Assembly (NCBI RefSeq): GCF_900100005.1
Contig: NZ_FNEB01000001.1
Span: 806,001 to 870,000 of the forward strand
Direction: 5' to 3'
From: Lutimaribacter saemankumensis
GTDB lineage: Bacteria > Pseudomonadota > Alphaproteobacteria > Rhodobacterales > Rhodobacteraceae
DNA length: 64,000 nucleotides
Shown here: one piece after another, positions 17,206 to 26,974 of the stretch
Numbering within the stretch: the first letter of the stretch is position 1
Layout of the letters: every line of letters begins with the position of its first letter
Made by a program: the position numbers and the translations under genes
Notes under the pieces: model-generated
What the model was told of the DNA's origin: nothing
Database searches by the model: none
The model's input: only the letters and a program-made list of their open reading frames with translations

Positions 17206-18716
17206 AGGTCGAGCCGCAACTGACGGTCCTCGGCAGGGCGCGGCTCGGGATCGCGGGTGAAATGGCCCGCGCGGTCCTTGCGGCTGGCGTGCTTTTCCAC
17301 GATCCGTTGCGCCGTCTGGCGGAACCCGTCGCGCTTGCGCACCGCCCAGACCGCGTCGCGCGCGGCGGCAGCGGCCCGTTTCACATCGACCAGCGGTTCG
17401 GGATAGGTGCGGCCCAGCACACGGCCGGCCTGTGGCCAGCGCCAGGGTTCCTGCAAGTAATCGTCGGGCACTTCGGACAGTTCGGGAACCCATCTGCGGG
17501 TGAAAACACCATCGGGATCCTGATCGTGCCCCTGTTTCACCGGGTTGTATATGCGGATCGTGTTCATGCCCGTCGTGCCCGATTGCATCTGCATCTGCGA
17601 CCAGTGGATGCCCGGTTCGTAATCCGTGAAATACCGCGCCAGCACCGGCCCCGTCGCCCGCCAATCCAGCCAGAGGTGATACGAGGCCACCGCAACCACC
17701 ATCGAGCGCATCCTGAAATTCAGCCATCCGGTCGCCCGCAGATAACGCATGCAGGCATCGACAAAGGGCAAGCCGGTCTGCCCCTCGGCCCACGCGTGCA
17801 GGCGCGCCGCGTCCGCCTCGGGCGGGCGCAACCCTTCGTAGGCGGGGTGCAGGCAATAGTGTTCAAGCCCAGGTTCGTCTTCCAGTTTTTGCATGAAGTG
17901 GTCGCGCCATGCGAGGCGTGACTGGAAGGAGCGGACTGACCCGGGCCAGCCCCTTTGCCCTTTGACCTGCGCCGCACGCGCCTGTGCCGCCTGGGCGACC
18001 TCGCGCACGGACAGCGTTCCGAAAGCAAGATGCGGCGACAGCCGGGAACAGGCGTCCTCGCCGGTCAGGGGCGACGACATCGCGCTGCGATAATCCTTGC
18101 CACGCGCATGCAGGAAACCGTCGAGCGTTCGCAGGGCGGCTAAACGCCCCCCTGCCTGCCGCCCCGGACAGGGATCGTCCAGCGCCATGGCTTGCGCATC
18201 CGGCACCGGGTCGCTTTCGATGCCGCTGGCAAAGCGCAAACCTTCAACGCGCACCTGGGGCTGCCTGACGAACGCCTCGCGCCGCGCCGCCCAGCCGTTT
18301 CGGCCCGCAAGCCGGCGCACGACGCCCGATTGCGGAAGCTCGTGCCAGGCAACGCCCTGCCCCCGTGCCCATTCAGCCACGCGCCTGTCGCGGGCATAGG
18401 TCCATCCGTTCCCGGTCTCTTCGTGGCTGACAAGGTGGCGCACACCATGATCGCGGCGGAGCCGTTCCAGCACGTCGGGCGCATCGCCCTGCCGCACGAC
18501 AAGCCGCGCGCCGTGCTTTTGCAGATCGGCATCAAGGTCGATCAGCGACTCGCGCAGGAAATCGAACTGCCGCCCCGATGCGTCAGACTGCGCCCAAAGC
18601 GCGGGCTCTACGATGTACAGGGGAATAACGGACCCCAGCGCGGCAGCGCGCGCCAGGGCTGCATTGTCATGAAGGCGCAGATCGCGCTTGAACCAGCAGA
18701 TCACCGTATCCGTCAT
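17202..18716 (-). CDS. cryptochrome/deoxyribodipyrimidine photolyase-family flavoprotein
   Basis: A 504-residue protein. The N-terminal photolyase alpha/beta domain begins MTDTVICWFKRDLRLHDNAAL, and the C-terminal FAD-binding domain includes RLSPHLAFGTLSVREV, WRDHFMQKLED, LPFVDACMRYLRATGWLNFRMR, GIHWSQMQMQSGTTGMNTIR and QDPDGVFTRRWVPEL. These are the FAD and DNA-contact blocks of the photolyase/cryptochrome superfamily. Sequence by eye does not separate a CPD photolyase from a cryptochrome-like member; the TTGMNTIR stretch differs from the GTDAAPYFR of E. coli PhrB. ATG 18716 is the natural domain start. It is coupled to DUF2256 and lies 38 bp after a small membrane-protein gene. Confidence 0.88.
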   Translation of the reverse strand: MTDTVICWFKRDLRLHDNAALARAAALGSVIPLYIVEPALWAQSDASGRQFDFLRESLIDLDADLQKHGARLVVRQGDAPDVLERLRRDHGVRHLVSHEETGNGWTYARDRRVAEWARGQGVAWHELPQSGVVRRLAGRNGWAARREAFVRQPQVRVEGLRFASGIESDPVPDAQAMALDDPCPGRQAGGRLAALRTLDGFLHARGKDYRSAMSSPLTGEDACSRLSPHLAFGTLSVREVAQAAQARAAQVKGQRGWPGSVRSFQSRLAWRDHFMQKLEDEPGLEHYCLHPAYEGLRPPEADAARLHAWAEGQTGLPFVDACMRYLRATGWLNFRMRSMVVAVASYHLWLDWRATGPVLARYFTDYEPGIHWSQMQMQSGTTGMNTIRIYNPVKQGHDQDPDGVFTRRWVPELSEVPDDYLQEPWRWPQAGRVLGRTYPEPLVDVKRAAAAARDAVWAVRKRDGFRQTAQRIVEKHASRKDRAGHFTRDPEPRPAEDRQLRLDL

Positions 18717-18754
18717 CTGCGACCATCTAGCGGTGCGACCCGCGCCGGAAAGGG

Positions 18755-18952
18755 TCAGTCGGTCTGCACTTCTTCGCCGGTGCGACCGTCGATGCGGGTG
18801 TCCGGGGTTTCGGGCGACTGGCCGTTCACGATCACCCAGCCGACGAACAGCACGAGCAGCACGGCGGCAAACGCGATCGCCCCTTTGATGCCCAGCAGCG
18901 CCGGTTTGTGTTTCTGCTCCTCTTTTTCTACATTGGTGTCGGGCGCAGACAT
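18755..18952 (-). CDS. small single-pass membrane protein, unknown function
   Basis: A 65-residue protein. MSAPDTNVEKEEQKHKPALL forms a charged N-terminus, GAIAFAAVLLVLFVGWVIV is one membrane helix (about residues 23-41), and the acidic C-terminus ends TGEEVQTD. I do not recognise a family. ATG 18952 has GGAGG upstream. It is the first gene of a run with the photolyase-like gene and DUF2256. Confidence 0.6.
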   Translation of the reverse strand: MSAPDTNVEKEEQKHKPALLGIKGAIAFAAVLLVLFVGWVIVNGQSPETPDTRIDGRTGEEVQTD

Positions 18953-19064
18953 GGATGTCCTCCGTTCTTTTCCGGGATCGCCCTGACTTGCCATTGAAGC
19001 CACGCCAGCATCGCTCTAACGTCGCGGGCAAATCCCGTTTTTTCTCTATTCGGAGCGCCTCGCG

Positions 19065-21614
19065 ATGAAAGACGCCTCTCCCCAGACGATCTATCTTGCC
19101 GACTACACGCCGCCAGCCTTCCTCGTCGAACAGGTCGGGCTTACCTTTCGCCTTGATCCAGGTAAAACAAGGGTTATCAGCAAGATAGAATTCAAACCTA
19201 ATCCAGATTCACAATCGGGTGAGTTCTTTCTGCACGGCGAGAACCTGACGCTGATCCGCGCCGCGATCAACGGGCAGGAGGTGACGCCCGAAGTAACCGA
19301 TCAGGGCCTGACATGCGATGTGCCCGACGGCCCGTTCACATGGGAATCCGAGGTGGAAATCGACCCGGCCGCCAACACCGCGCTGGAAGGGTTGTACATG
19401 TCCAACGGCATGTACTGCACCCAGTGCGAGGCCGAAGGTTTTCGCAAGATCACCTATTACCCCGACCGCCCGGACGTGATGGCCCCCTTCACCGTGCGGA
19501 TCGAAGGCCCCGAAAAGGTGATGCTGTCGAACGGCAATCCCACCGGCCAGGGCGATGGCTGGGCCGAATGGCATGATCCTTGGCCCAAACCCGCCTATCT
19601 TTTCGCGCTGGTCGCGGGCGATCTGGTCAACCATCCCGACCGGTTCACCACGAAATCCGGCCGCGAGGTCGCGTTGAACATCTGGGTCCGTCCGGGTGAC
19701 GAGGACAAATGCGCCTTCGGCATGGAGGCGCTGAAGAAATCGATGAAATGGGACGAAGACGTCTATGGCCGCGAATACGATCTGGACGTGTTCAACATCG
19801 TGGCCGTCGACGATTTCAACATGGGCGCGATGGAGAACAAGGGGCTGAACATCTTCAACTCTTCCTGCGTTCTGGCCAGCCCCGAAACCAGCACCGACAT
19901 GAATTTCGAGCGGATCGAGGCGATCATCGCGCACGAATACTTCCACAACTGGACCGGCAACCGGATCACTTGCCGCGACTGGTTCCAGCTTTGCCTCAAA
20001 GAGGGGCTGACGGTGTTCCGCGACGCGCAGTTCACCGCCGACATGCGCAGCGCGCCGGTCAAACGGATAAGCGACGTTATCGCCCTGCGCGGCCGCCAGT
20101 TCCGCGAAGACAACGGCCCGCTTGCGCACCCTGTGCGGCCCGACAGCTTTGTCGAGATCAACAACTTCTACACCGCCACCGTTTATGAAAAGGGCGCCGA
20201 GCTGATCGGGATGCTAAAGCGACTGGTGGGCGATGACGCCTATGCCAAGGCGCTCGATCTCTATTTCGATCGCCACGACGGCGACGCCGCCACGATCGAG
20301 GATTGGCTGAAAGTGTTCGAAGACACGACAGGCCGCGACCTGGGCCAGTTCAAGCTGTGGTACGAACAGGCCGGCACCCCGCGCCTAAGCGTGACAGACG
20401 ACTTCAAGGACGGCACCTACACCCTTTATTTCAAACAGGAAACACCCCCGACGCCCGGACAGCCCGACAAGGCGCCCAGGGTGATCCCGATTGCCGTTGG
20501 CCTGCTGAACCCGAACGGCGACGAGGTCGTGCCGACCACGGTTCTGGAAATGACCGAAGCCGAACAGAGCTTTACCTTCGACGGGCTGTCTTCGCGCCCG
20601 GTGCCGTCGATCCTGCGCGATTTCTCGGCCCCCGTGATCGTGCAGCGCGACACGACCAACAAGGAACGCGCCTTCCTGCTGGCGCATGACACCGATCCCT
20701 TCAACAAGTGGGAGGCCGGGCGCGACCTGGCCCGCGACGTGCTGATCCGCATGGTCCGCGACGGTGCGGCCCCCGACAGCGGATACCTGCAGGCCATGCA
20801 TGCGATGCTGCGCGACGACACGCTCGACCCGGCGTTCCGCGCCCTGGCCGTGGGATTGCCCAGCCAGGACGACATCGCCCAGCGCCTGCATGACGAGGGC
20901 GCCACCCCCGACCCGCAAGCCATCTGGGAGGCGGGCGAAACACTGCGCCAGACACTGGCGCAAGAGATGCAGGACACCCTGCCTCGCATCTACGCGCAGT
21001 TCCAGGTGACCGATCCCTACCGGCCCGACGCCGAACAATCGGGCAGCCGCTCGCTGGCGAACGCGACGCTGGCCCTGCTGACGCGGCTGGATGGCGGCGC
21101 GCAGGCCCAACGCCAATATGACAGCGCCGACAACATGACCCAGCAACTGGCGGCCTGGGGCTGCCTGCTGCAGGCCGGCAAAGGCGACGCGGCGACCGCC
21201 GCCTTCTATGACCAGTGGCGCCATGACCGGCTTGTCGTCGACAAGTGGTTCAGCCTGCAGATCGTGCATGACGATCCGGCCACCGCCGTGGAAACCTGTG
21301 CCGCGCTGACGAACCACGCGGATTTCAACTGGAAAAACCCCAACCGCTTCCGCGCCACGCTTGGGGCGCTGGCGATGTCGCCCGCGGCCTTTCACCGGGC
21401 GGACGGGGCGGGTTATGCCCTGCTGGCCGACTGGCTGATCCGGCTGGACCCCGTGAACCCGCAGACAACCGCGCGCATGTGCACCGCGTTCGAGACATGG
21501 TCGCGTTACGACAATGCGCGGCAGGCCCACGCCCGCGCCGCGCTGGAGCGCATACTGGCCACGCCGGGCCTCAGCCGCGACACGAACGAAATGGTCGCGC
21601 GCATCCTGGGCTGA
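19065..21614 (+). CDS. pepN: aminopeptidase N
   Basis: M1-family zinc aminopeptidase, 849 residues, close to the 870 of E. coli PepN. The substrate-binding GAMEN motif is at 254-258. The zinc site is HEYFH at 290-294 with the third ligand Glu313 in LKEGLTVFRD. The C-terminal region (FNWKNPNRFRATLGALAMS) is the Alzheimer-type PepN helical domain. It is a cytoplasmic enzyme that trims neutral and basic N-terminal residues from peptides. An SDR gene follows 18 bp after the stop and is probably cotranscribed. Confidence 0.97.
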   Translation: MKDASPQTIYLADYTPPAFLVEQVGLTFRLDPGKTRVISKIEFKPNPDSQSGEFFLHGENLTLIRAAINGQEVTPEVTDQGLTCDVPDGPFTWESEVEIDPAANTALEGLYMSNGMYCTQCEAEGFRKITYYPDRPDVMAPFTVRIEGPEKVMLSNGNPTGQGDGWAEWHDPWPKPAYLFALVAGDLVNHPDRFTTKSGREVALNIWVRPGDEDKCAFGMEALKKSMKWDEDVYGREYDLDVFNIVAVDDFNMGAMENKGLNIFNSSCVLASPETSTDMNFERIEAIIAHEYFHNWTGNRITCRDWFQLCLKEGLTVFRDAQFTADMRSAPVKRISDVIALRGRQFREDNGPLAHPVRPDSFVEINNFYTATVYEKGAELIGMLKRLVGDDAYAKALDLYFDRHDGDAATIEDWLKVFEDTTGRDLGQFKLWYEQAGTPRLSVTDDFKDGTYTLYFKQETPPTPGQPDKAPRVIPIAVGLLNPNGDEVVPTTVLEMTEAEQSFTFDGLSSRPVPSILRDFSAPVIVQRDTTNKERAFLLAHDTDPFNKWEAGRDLARDVLIRMVRDGAAPDSGYLQAMHAMLRDDTLDPAFRALAVGLPSQDDIAQRLHDEGATPDPQAIWEAGETLRQTLAQEMQDTLPRIYAQFQVTDPYRPDAEQSGSRSLANATLALLTRLDGGAQAQRQYDSADNMTQQLAAWGCLLQAGKGDAATAAFYDQWRHDRLVVDKWFSLQIVHDDPATAVETCAALTNHADFNWKNPNRFRATLGALAMSPAAFHRADGAGYALLADWLIRLDPVNPQTTARMCTAFETWSRYDNARQAHARAALERILATPGLSRDTNEMVARILG

Positions 21615-21632
21615 TCTGGAAGGGGAACAAGG

Positions 21633-22367
21633 ATGACGAGAACTGTTTTCATCACCGGCGGCAGCGCCGGCATCGGCGCGGCCTGCGCGCGTCTGGCGGC
21701 GGCACAGGGCCGGGATGTTATCCTGACCTACAATTCCGACCCCACGGGCGCCGAGGCCGTGGCCCGTGATGTCGAAAACGCCGGTCGCACCGCACGAATC
21801 CTGCGCTGTGACGTGGCCGACCCGGCGCAGATCGACGCGGCCTTTGCCGCAATCGACCCGGGCACCCCAATCGACCTTGTGAACAACGCAGGCATCGTGG
21901 GTCAGACCGCCACGATCGCCGGCCTGACACCCGAACGTCTGTCGCATATGTTCGCCGTGAACGTTGTGGGCGCGATCCTCGTGGCGCGGGCCGCGGTGGC
22001 ACATATGCGCGGTTGCGGCACACCCGGCCATATCGTCAATGTCTCGTCCGCGGCCGCCCGGCTGGGATCGGCCAACCAGTATATCGACTATGCCGCCACC
22101 AAGGGTGCGATCGACACCTTCACCCTGGGTCTTGCCGACGAGCTCGCCCCCGAGGGCATGCGTGTCAACGCCGTGCGCCCCGGCCTGATCGAAACCGACA
22201 TCCATGCCAAGGGCGGTGAACCCGACCGGCTGGAGCGCCTGTCGCACATGGTGCCGATGCGCCGCGCCGGCAGCGCCGAGGAAGTCGCCAGGACGATCCT
22301 GTGGCTGCTCTCGGAGGATGCGTCCTATGTCACGCGCACGCTGGTGGACGTGGCGGGCGGGCGATGA
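21633..22367 (+). CDS. short-chain dehydrogenase/reductase
   Basis: A 244-residue classical SDR. TGGSAGIG (8-15) binds the cofactor, NNAG is at 94-97, VNVSS gives the catalytic serine (148 or 149), and YAATK gives Tyr163 and Lys167. Asn41 after strand 2 and the following small residues suggest NADP(H), but this is weak. The substrate is unknown. It follows pepN by 18 bp, and its stop overlaps the start of the next small gene as ATGA. Confidence 0.9.
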   Translation: MTRTVFITGGSAGIGAACARLAAAQGRDVILTYNSDPTGAEAVARDVENAGRTARILRCDVADPAQIDAAFAAIDPGTPIDLVNNAGIVGQTATIAGLTPERLSHMFAVNVVGAILVARAAVAHMRGCGTPGHIVNVSSAAARLGSANQYIDYAATKGAIDTFTLGLADELAPEGMRVNAVRPGLIETDIHAKGGEPDRLERLSHMVPMRRAGSAEEVARTILWLLSEDASYVTRTLVDVAGGR

Positions 22368-22792
22368 GCCTGTCCTTTCACCGCATAGGCCGCTCGCGGC
22401 GCAACGTGGTGGCGCTGGTCCTGATCTGGACGGCGCTTGTGGCAATGCTGGTGCTGCTGCAGGCCGCGATATGGATCGTGGTGTTCCTGTGGCTTTTCAC
22501 CCTGCCCCTGGCCTGGGAAATCTGGAAAAATCCCGAAAGCCGCCTGACGCTCGACACCTATGAAATCGGCTGGCAGGGCATTCTGGGCGGCGACAGGGTG
22601 ACGCTGAAGCAGATCGACAAGGTTCGGTTCGACAGGCGGCTCGACATGTCGATGCGCGTCACGCTGGTTCTGGCCGACGGGCGCAAGATCCGCCTGCCGC
22701 ACGACGTGTTGCCCCCGCACGAGCGGCTCGAAGCCGCCTTGCAGGCGCAGGGCGTGCGGACCGAGCGCAATCCGTTCTCGCTGATGGGGTGA
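22364..22792 (+). CDS. DUF2244-like membrane protein, unknown function
   Basis: A 142-residue protein. Two hydrophobic segments are packed together (VVALVLIWTALVAMLVLLQ and AIWIVVFLWLFTLPLAWEIW, about residues 13-50), followed by a soluble domain rich in beta strands (LTLDTYEIGWQGILGGDRVT; VTLVLADGRKIRLPHDVLPP). The hairpin-plus-beta layout resembles small bacterial PH-like membrane domains; I do not know its function. The start ATG 22364 overlaps the stop of the SDR as ATGA, implying coupled translation. Confidence 0.7.
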   Translation: MSLSFHRIGRSRRNVVALVLIWTALVAMLVLLQAAIWIVVFLWLFTLPLAWEIWKNPESRLTLDTYEIGWQGILGGDRVTLKQIDKVRFDRRLDMSMRVTLVLADGRKIRLPHDVLPPHERLEAALQAQGVRTERNPFSLMG

Positions 22793-22811
22793 AACGGCCA
22801 GTCGCCCGCGC

Positions 22812-23348
22812 CTAGCCCTCGTCCGCTGTCCGCTCGACCGCGATCAGCCCCAGCCGGCGGGCCGCGGCAAGCGACAGGATGCCGGAATCCAGCCCCTCGG
22901 GCGCCTGGTAGCGGCGCACGGCATGGCGCGTCCGGGCGTCCATTTCACCGGTCGGCGTGCCCGAATACAGGCCGCGCGCGGCCAGCGCGCGCTGCAGGCT
23001 TTGCACGAATTCTACCGTCAGGACGTCGTCGCACGGGGTTTCGAACCATGTTTCGCGCCGTTCGCGGACGATCTTCTGGCGGGTTTCGGTGCGATAGATC
23101 GGCGGCGTGACGATCGACCCGTCCGACAGCACCTCGGCGGGCTGGACAAGCACCTGTTCGGTCACGGTTTCGATCACGGCGGGCGTTTCGGTCTTGCCCC
23201 AGCAGGTGCCGGGCGCGGCACCCGGCGGGGCCGCCTGGAACAGCCGCGTCACATTGGGTTCGCCCGCGCCATTGGGCAGCGCCGCCTGGCACGCGCCGAG
23301 CGCAAACAAAGCTGCCGCCGCGATGGCGGGCCGGGTCATCGTGAACAT
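22812..23348 (-). CDS. putative lipoprotein with C-terminal peptidoglycan-binding-like domain
   Basis: A 178-residue protein with a lipoprotein signal; the lipobox is LGAC with Cys20. The C-terminal part (LTVEFVQSLQRALAARGLYSGTPTGEMDARTRHAVRRYQ) matches the repeat of PG_binding_1 domains, with the G-x-x-D-x-x-T-R-x-A-V-x-x-Y-Q pattern. The middle contains TPPIYRTETRQKIVRERR. It is probably anchored in the outer or inner membrane facing peptidoglycan. It converges on the preceding plus-strand run. Confidence 0.75.
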   Translation of the reverse strand: MFTMTRPAIAAAALFALGACQAALPNGAGEPNVTRLFQAAPPGAAPGTCWGKTETPAVIETVTEQVLVQPAEVLSDGSIVTPPIYRTETRQKIVRERRETWFETPCDDVLTVEFVQSLQRALAARGLYSGTPTGEMDARTRHAVRRYQAPEGLDSGILSLAAARRLGLIAVERTADEG

Positions 23349-23384
23349 CTGCTCGTCGCCTCTTTGATGGGGCTTTCGGCGATA

Positions 23385-24234
<850 letters not shown>

Positions 24235-24241
24235 CCACGCC

Positions 24242-24961
24242 ATGTCGCGCATATGGGCCGGACTATGCTGCGCGGCGCTGATGGCCGGCGCCGCCCAGGC
24301 CCGCGACATCACCGAGGCGCGCTTTGCCGATCCGACAACGCATTACCCCCATGGCATACTGGGCGACAAGGTGGAATATTCCGCCATGCTGTTGCGCCTG
24401 TCCGATGGCAGCAGCTTTCGCATCGGCTTCGCCCCGGGCACACGCCTGTTCGAAGATATCGCACCGCGCCTGTGGGATGTCAGCGGTGATGGCGCACCCG
24501 AGGTCGTGGTCATCGAAACCGATCCGCCGCAAGGGGCACAACTGTCGATCTATGGGCTGAACGCCGACGGGATGCCCGCAAAACTGACCTCCACGCCCCA
24601 TATCGGACGCACGAACCGCTGGCTGTCGCCCATCGGTGCGGCGGATCTCGATGGGGATGGTGCGATCGAAATCGCCTATATCGACCGTCCGCACCTGGCA
24701 AAGACGCTGCGTATCTGGCGCTATGACAATGGAAAGCTGCGCCATGTGGCCGACCTCGAAGGGCTGACCAATCACAAGATCGGCTGGGATTTCATCCCCG
24801 GAGGCATCCGCGATTGCGGACAGGGCCCCGAAATCGTGACGGCGGATGGCGCATGGGCGCGCATCATGGCCACGACTTACAGGGACGGGCAATTTTCCAG
24901 CCGCGCCATAGGCAGCTATACAGGGCCTGCCGACCTCGATGCGGCGTTGAACTGCGGCTGA
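24242..24961 (+). CDS. secreted FG-GAP/VCBS-like repeat protein
   Basis: A 239-residue protein with a signal peptide (MSRIWAGLCCAALMAGAAQA). RLWDVSGDGAPEVVVIETDP and PIGAADLDGDGAIEIAYIDR are two calcium-loop repeats of the FG-GAP/VCBS kind (D-x-D/S-G-D-G-x-x-E), spaced as blades of a beta-propeller. Probably periplasmic. The start at 24242 is chosen for the signal peptide. It sits 7 bp after the ferredoxin gene but has no evident functional link. It is convergent with the next gene, 5 bp apart. Confidence 0.75.
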   Translation: MSRIWAGLCCAALMAGAAQARDITEARFADPTTHYPHGILGDKVEYSAMLLRLSDGSSFRIGFAPGTRLFEDIAPRLWDVSGDGAPEVVVIETDPPQGAQLSIYGLNADGMPAKLTSTPHIGRTNRWLSPIGAADLDGDGAIEIAYIDRPHLAKTLRIWRYDNGKLRHVADLEGLTNHKIGWDFIPGGIRDCGQGPEIVTADGAWARIMATTYRDGQFSSRAIGSYTGPADLDAALNCG

Positions 24962-24966
24962 GGCCG

Positions 24967-25530
24967 CTACTCCCGCCGGCCCATGGCGGTCAGGATGCCC
25001 GGCAGGGCCGCCGCACTGACATCCGCTGATTGCCGGCGCTGACGCACCACGAAGACGATGGCGGCGAGAACCGCAACCGCCAGCGCGAACGGCAGCACAG
25101 CCCCACCCAGCGACGCCCCGGAATCATCCGGCCGCAGCAGGACCAACAGGAACAGCGCGGCAACGGCGACACCGCCCGCCACGACCCAAAGCCGCCCGGG
25201 CGCATGGGCCACGCGATACGTCATGCGGAATCCGGGATGCAGATCGGCCAGGGTCTCGGCCACCCGTGCGACAAGCGCGCGGTGTTCCAGCAGATCGACG
25301 GACTGCGCCATGCCGCCATGCGGCACCTCGACCGCGACCGCGCGGACATTGTCGGGCGTTGTCAGTTCGAGCGCATGGCGCACATGCGCCAGATGATTGC
25401 TTTCGGAATAGACCGCGCCCGTGACCTGCCCGAGGTCAATCGTCCAGACTCCACCGCCCTCGTCACGCCCCGAAAGGTGGCGCCCGGTCAGCCGGGCGCC
25501 GGTACAGGCAATCGTTTCGCCTTCCAACAT
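24967..25530 (-). CDS. membrane protein, unknown function
   Basis: A 187-residue protein. The first 110 residues are soluble (IACTGARLTGRHLSG, VWTIDLGQVTGAVYSESNH) with beta-strand-like patches. Two membrane helices follow (LWVVAGGVAVAALFLLVLL and AVLPFALAVAVLAAIVFVV). The C-terminus ends LTAMGRRE. I do not recognise a family. ATG 25530 is used; the frame continues to a TTG at 25584, so the true start could be longer. Confidence 0.6.
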   Translation of the reverse strand: MLEGETIACTGARLTGRHLSGRDEGGGVWTIDLGQVTGAVYSESNHLAHVRHALELTTPDNVRAVAVEVPHGGMAQSVDLLEHRALVARVAETLADLHPGFRMTYRVAHAPGRLWVVAGGVAVAALFLLVLLRPDDSGASLGGAVLPFALAVAVLAAIVFVVRQRRQSADVSAAALPGILTAMGRRE

Positions 25531-25635
25531 CACATTCCCGCATTCGGTTTCTACGCAAGGTAGCAACCCGTCGGGGCGCGGCAAAACCTTCTTCCTGAAA
25601 CGGGAAAAGTAAATCTAGATACTACCGAAAGTAGT

Positions 25636-26901
25636 TCATCCCAGCGCGCGCCAGCCGATGTCGCGGCGGTAGAACCCTTCGGGCCAGTCGATCGCATCGA
25701 CCATCGCATAGGCAAGGTCCGCCGCTTCCCGCAACGTCGCGCCCCGCGCGGTCACGTTCAGGACACGCCCCCCACTGGCCACGATCTGGCCGTCCTTTTC
25801 GGACGTGCCCGCATGAAACACGATCTGGCTGCTGGTTTCGGGCAGCGCATCGAGCCCGCGAATGACACTGCCTTTTTCATAAGCGCCCGGATAGCCGTTG
25901 GCCGCCATGACCACGGTCATCGCATGATCGTCGGCCCAGTTCACGCGTGCCTCGTCCAGCCGGCCCTCGGCCGCGGCCTGCAGCAGGTCCAGCGCCTGCG
26001 CCCCCAGCCGCATCATCAGCACCTGGCATTCCGGGTCACCGAAACGCACGTTGTATTCAACCAGCCGCGGCTGGCTGTCCTTGATCATCAGCCCGGCATA
26101 GAGAACGCCCTGGTAGGGTGTGCCGCGCCGCGCCATTTCGGCCACCGTCGGCTTGATGATCTCGTCCATCGCCTTTTGCGCCACCGCATCGGTCAGCACG
26201 GGCGCGGGCGAATAGGCCCCCATGCCCCCGGTATTGGGTCCGGTATCGCCCTCGCCCACGCGCTTGTGGTCCTGCGCTGTGCCGATGGGCAGCACGTTCT
26301 TGCCGTCGCACAGGATGAAATAGGACGCTTCTTCGCCCTCCATGAATTCCTCGATTACCACCTCGGCGCCCGCCGCGCCGAACTCGCCGCCGAACATGTC
26401 GTCGACGGCCGCCAGCGCCTGCGCCTCGGTTTCGGCCACGATCACGCCCTTGCCCGCGGCCAGCCCATCAGCCTTGACCACGATCGGCGCGCCTTGTGCG
26501 CGGATATAGGCGCGCGCCGCATCGGCGTCGGTGAAATGCGCGTAACCCGCGGTGGGCGCGCCCGCCGCATCGCAGATTTCCTTGGTAAAGCTTTTCGACG
26601 CTTCCAGCCGGGCCGCGTCCTTGCTGGGCCCGAACACCAGAAGGCCCGCATCGCGCAGCCTGTCGGCAACACCGGCCGCCAGCGGCGCCTCGGGGCCGAT
26701 GATGACGAAATCGATCGCCTCGGCCTCGCAGAAATTCACGACCTCGCCGCCATCCTCGATGTTCAGGCTGGCACATTCCGCCATTTTCGCGATTCCCGCG
26801 TTGCCCGGCGCCACGACCAGCCGGTCGCATTTGGGATTCTGCAGCACGGCCCAGGCCAAGGCATGTTCGCGGCCACCGCCGCCGAGGATCAGGATGTTCA
26901 T
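25636..26901 (-). CDS. purD: phosphoribosylamine-glycine ligase
   Basis: GAR synthetase of purine biosynthesis, which joins 5-phosphoribosylamine and glycine using ATP. The protein has 421 residues. It begins MNILILGGGGREHALAWAV and contains FGPSKDAARLEASKSFTKEI, PIVVKADGLAAGKGVIVAET (ATP-grasp), HKRVGEGDTGPNTGGMGAYS and LVEYNVRFGDPECQVLMMRL, all PurD hallmarks. The start at 26901 gives the canonical N-terminus. It is divergent from xseA, with 73 bp between the starts. Confidence 0.98.
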   Translation of the reverse strand: MNILILGGGGREHALAWAVLQNPKCDRLVVAPGNAGIAKMAECASLNIEDGGEVVNFCEAEAIDFVIIGPEAPLAAGVADRLRDAGLLVFGPSKDAARLEASKSFTKEICDAAGAPTAGYAHFTDADAARAYIRAQGAPIVVKADGLAAGKGVIVAETEAQALAAVDDMFGGEFGAAGAEVVIEEFMEGEEASYFILCDGKNVLPIGTAQDHKRVGEGDTGPNTGGMGAYSPAPVLTDAVAQKAMDEIIKPTVAEMARRGTPYQGVLYAGLMIKDSQPRLVEYNVRFGDPECQVLMMRLGAQALDLLQAAAEGRLDEARVNWADDHAMTVVMAANGYPGAYEKGSVIRGLDALPETSSQIVFHAGTSEKDGQIVASGGRVLNVTARGATLREAADLAYAMVDAIDWPEGFYRRDIGWRALG

Positions 26902-26974
26902 GGCACGCACTCCGTCTTGGCCTTGTCTGCGCGGCGTTCTAAGCTGGCACACAGGCAAGAGCAAGCGAGGCACG

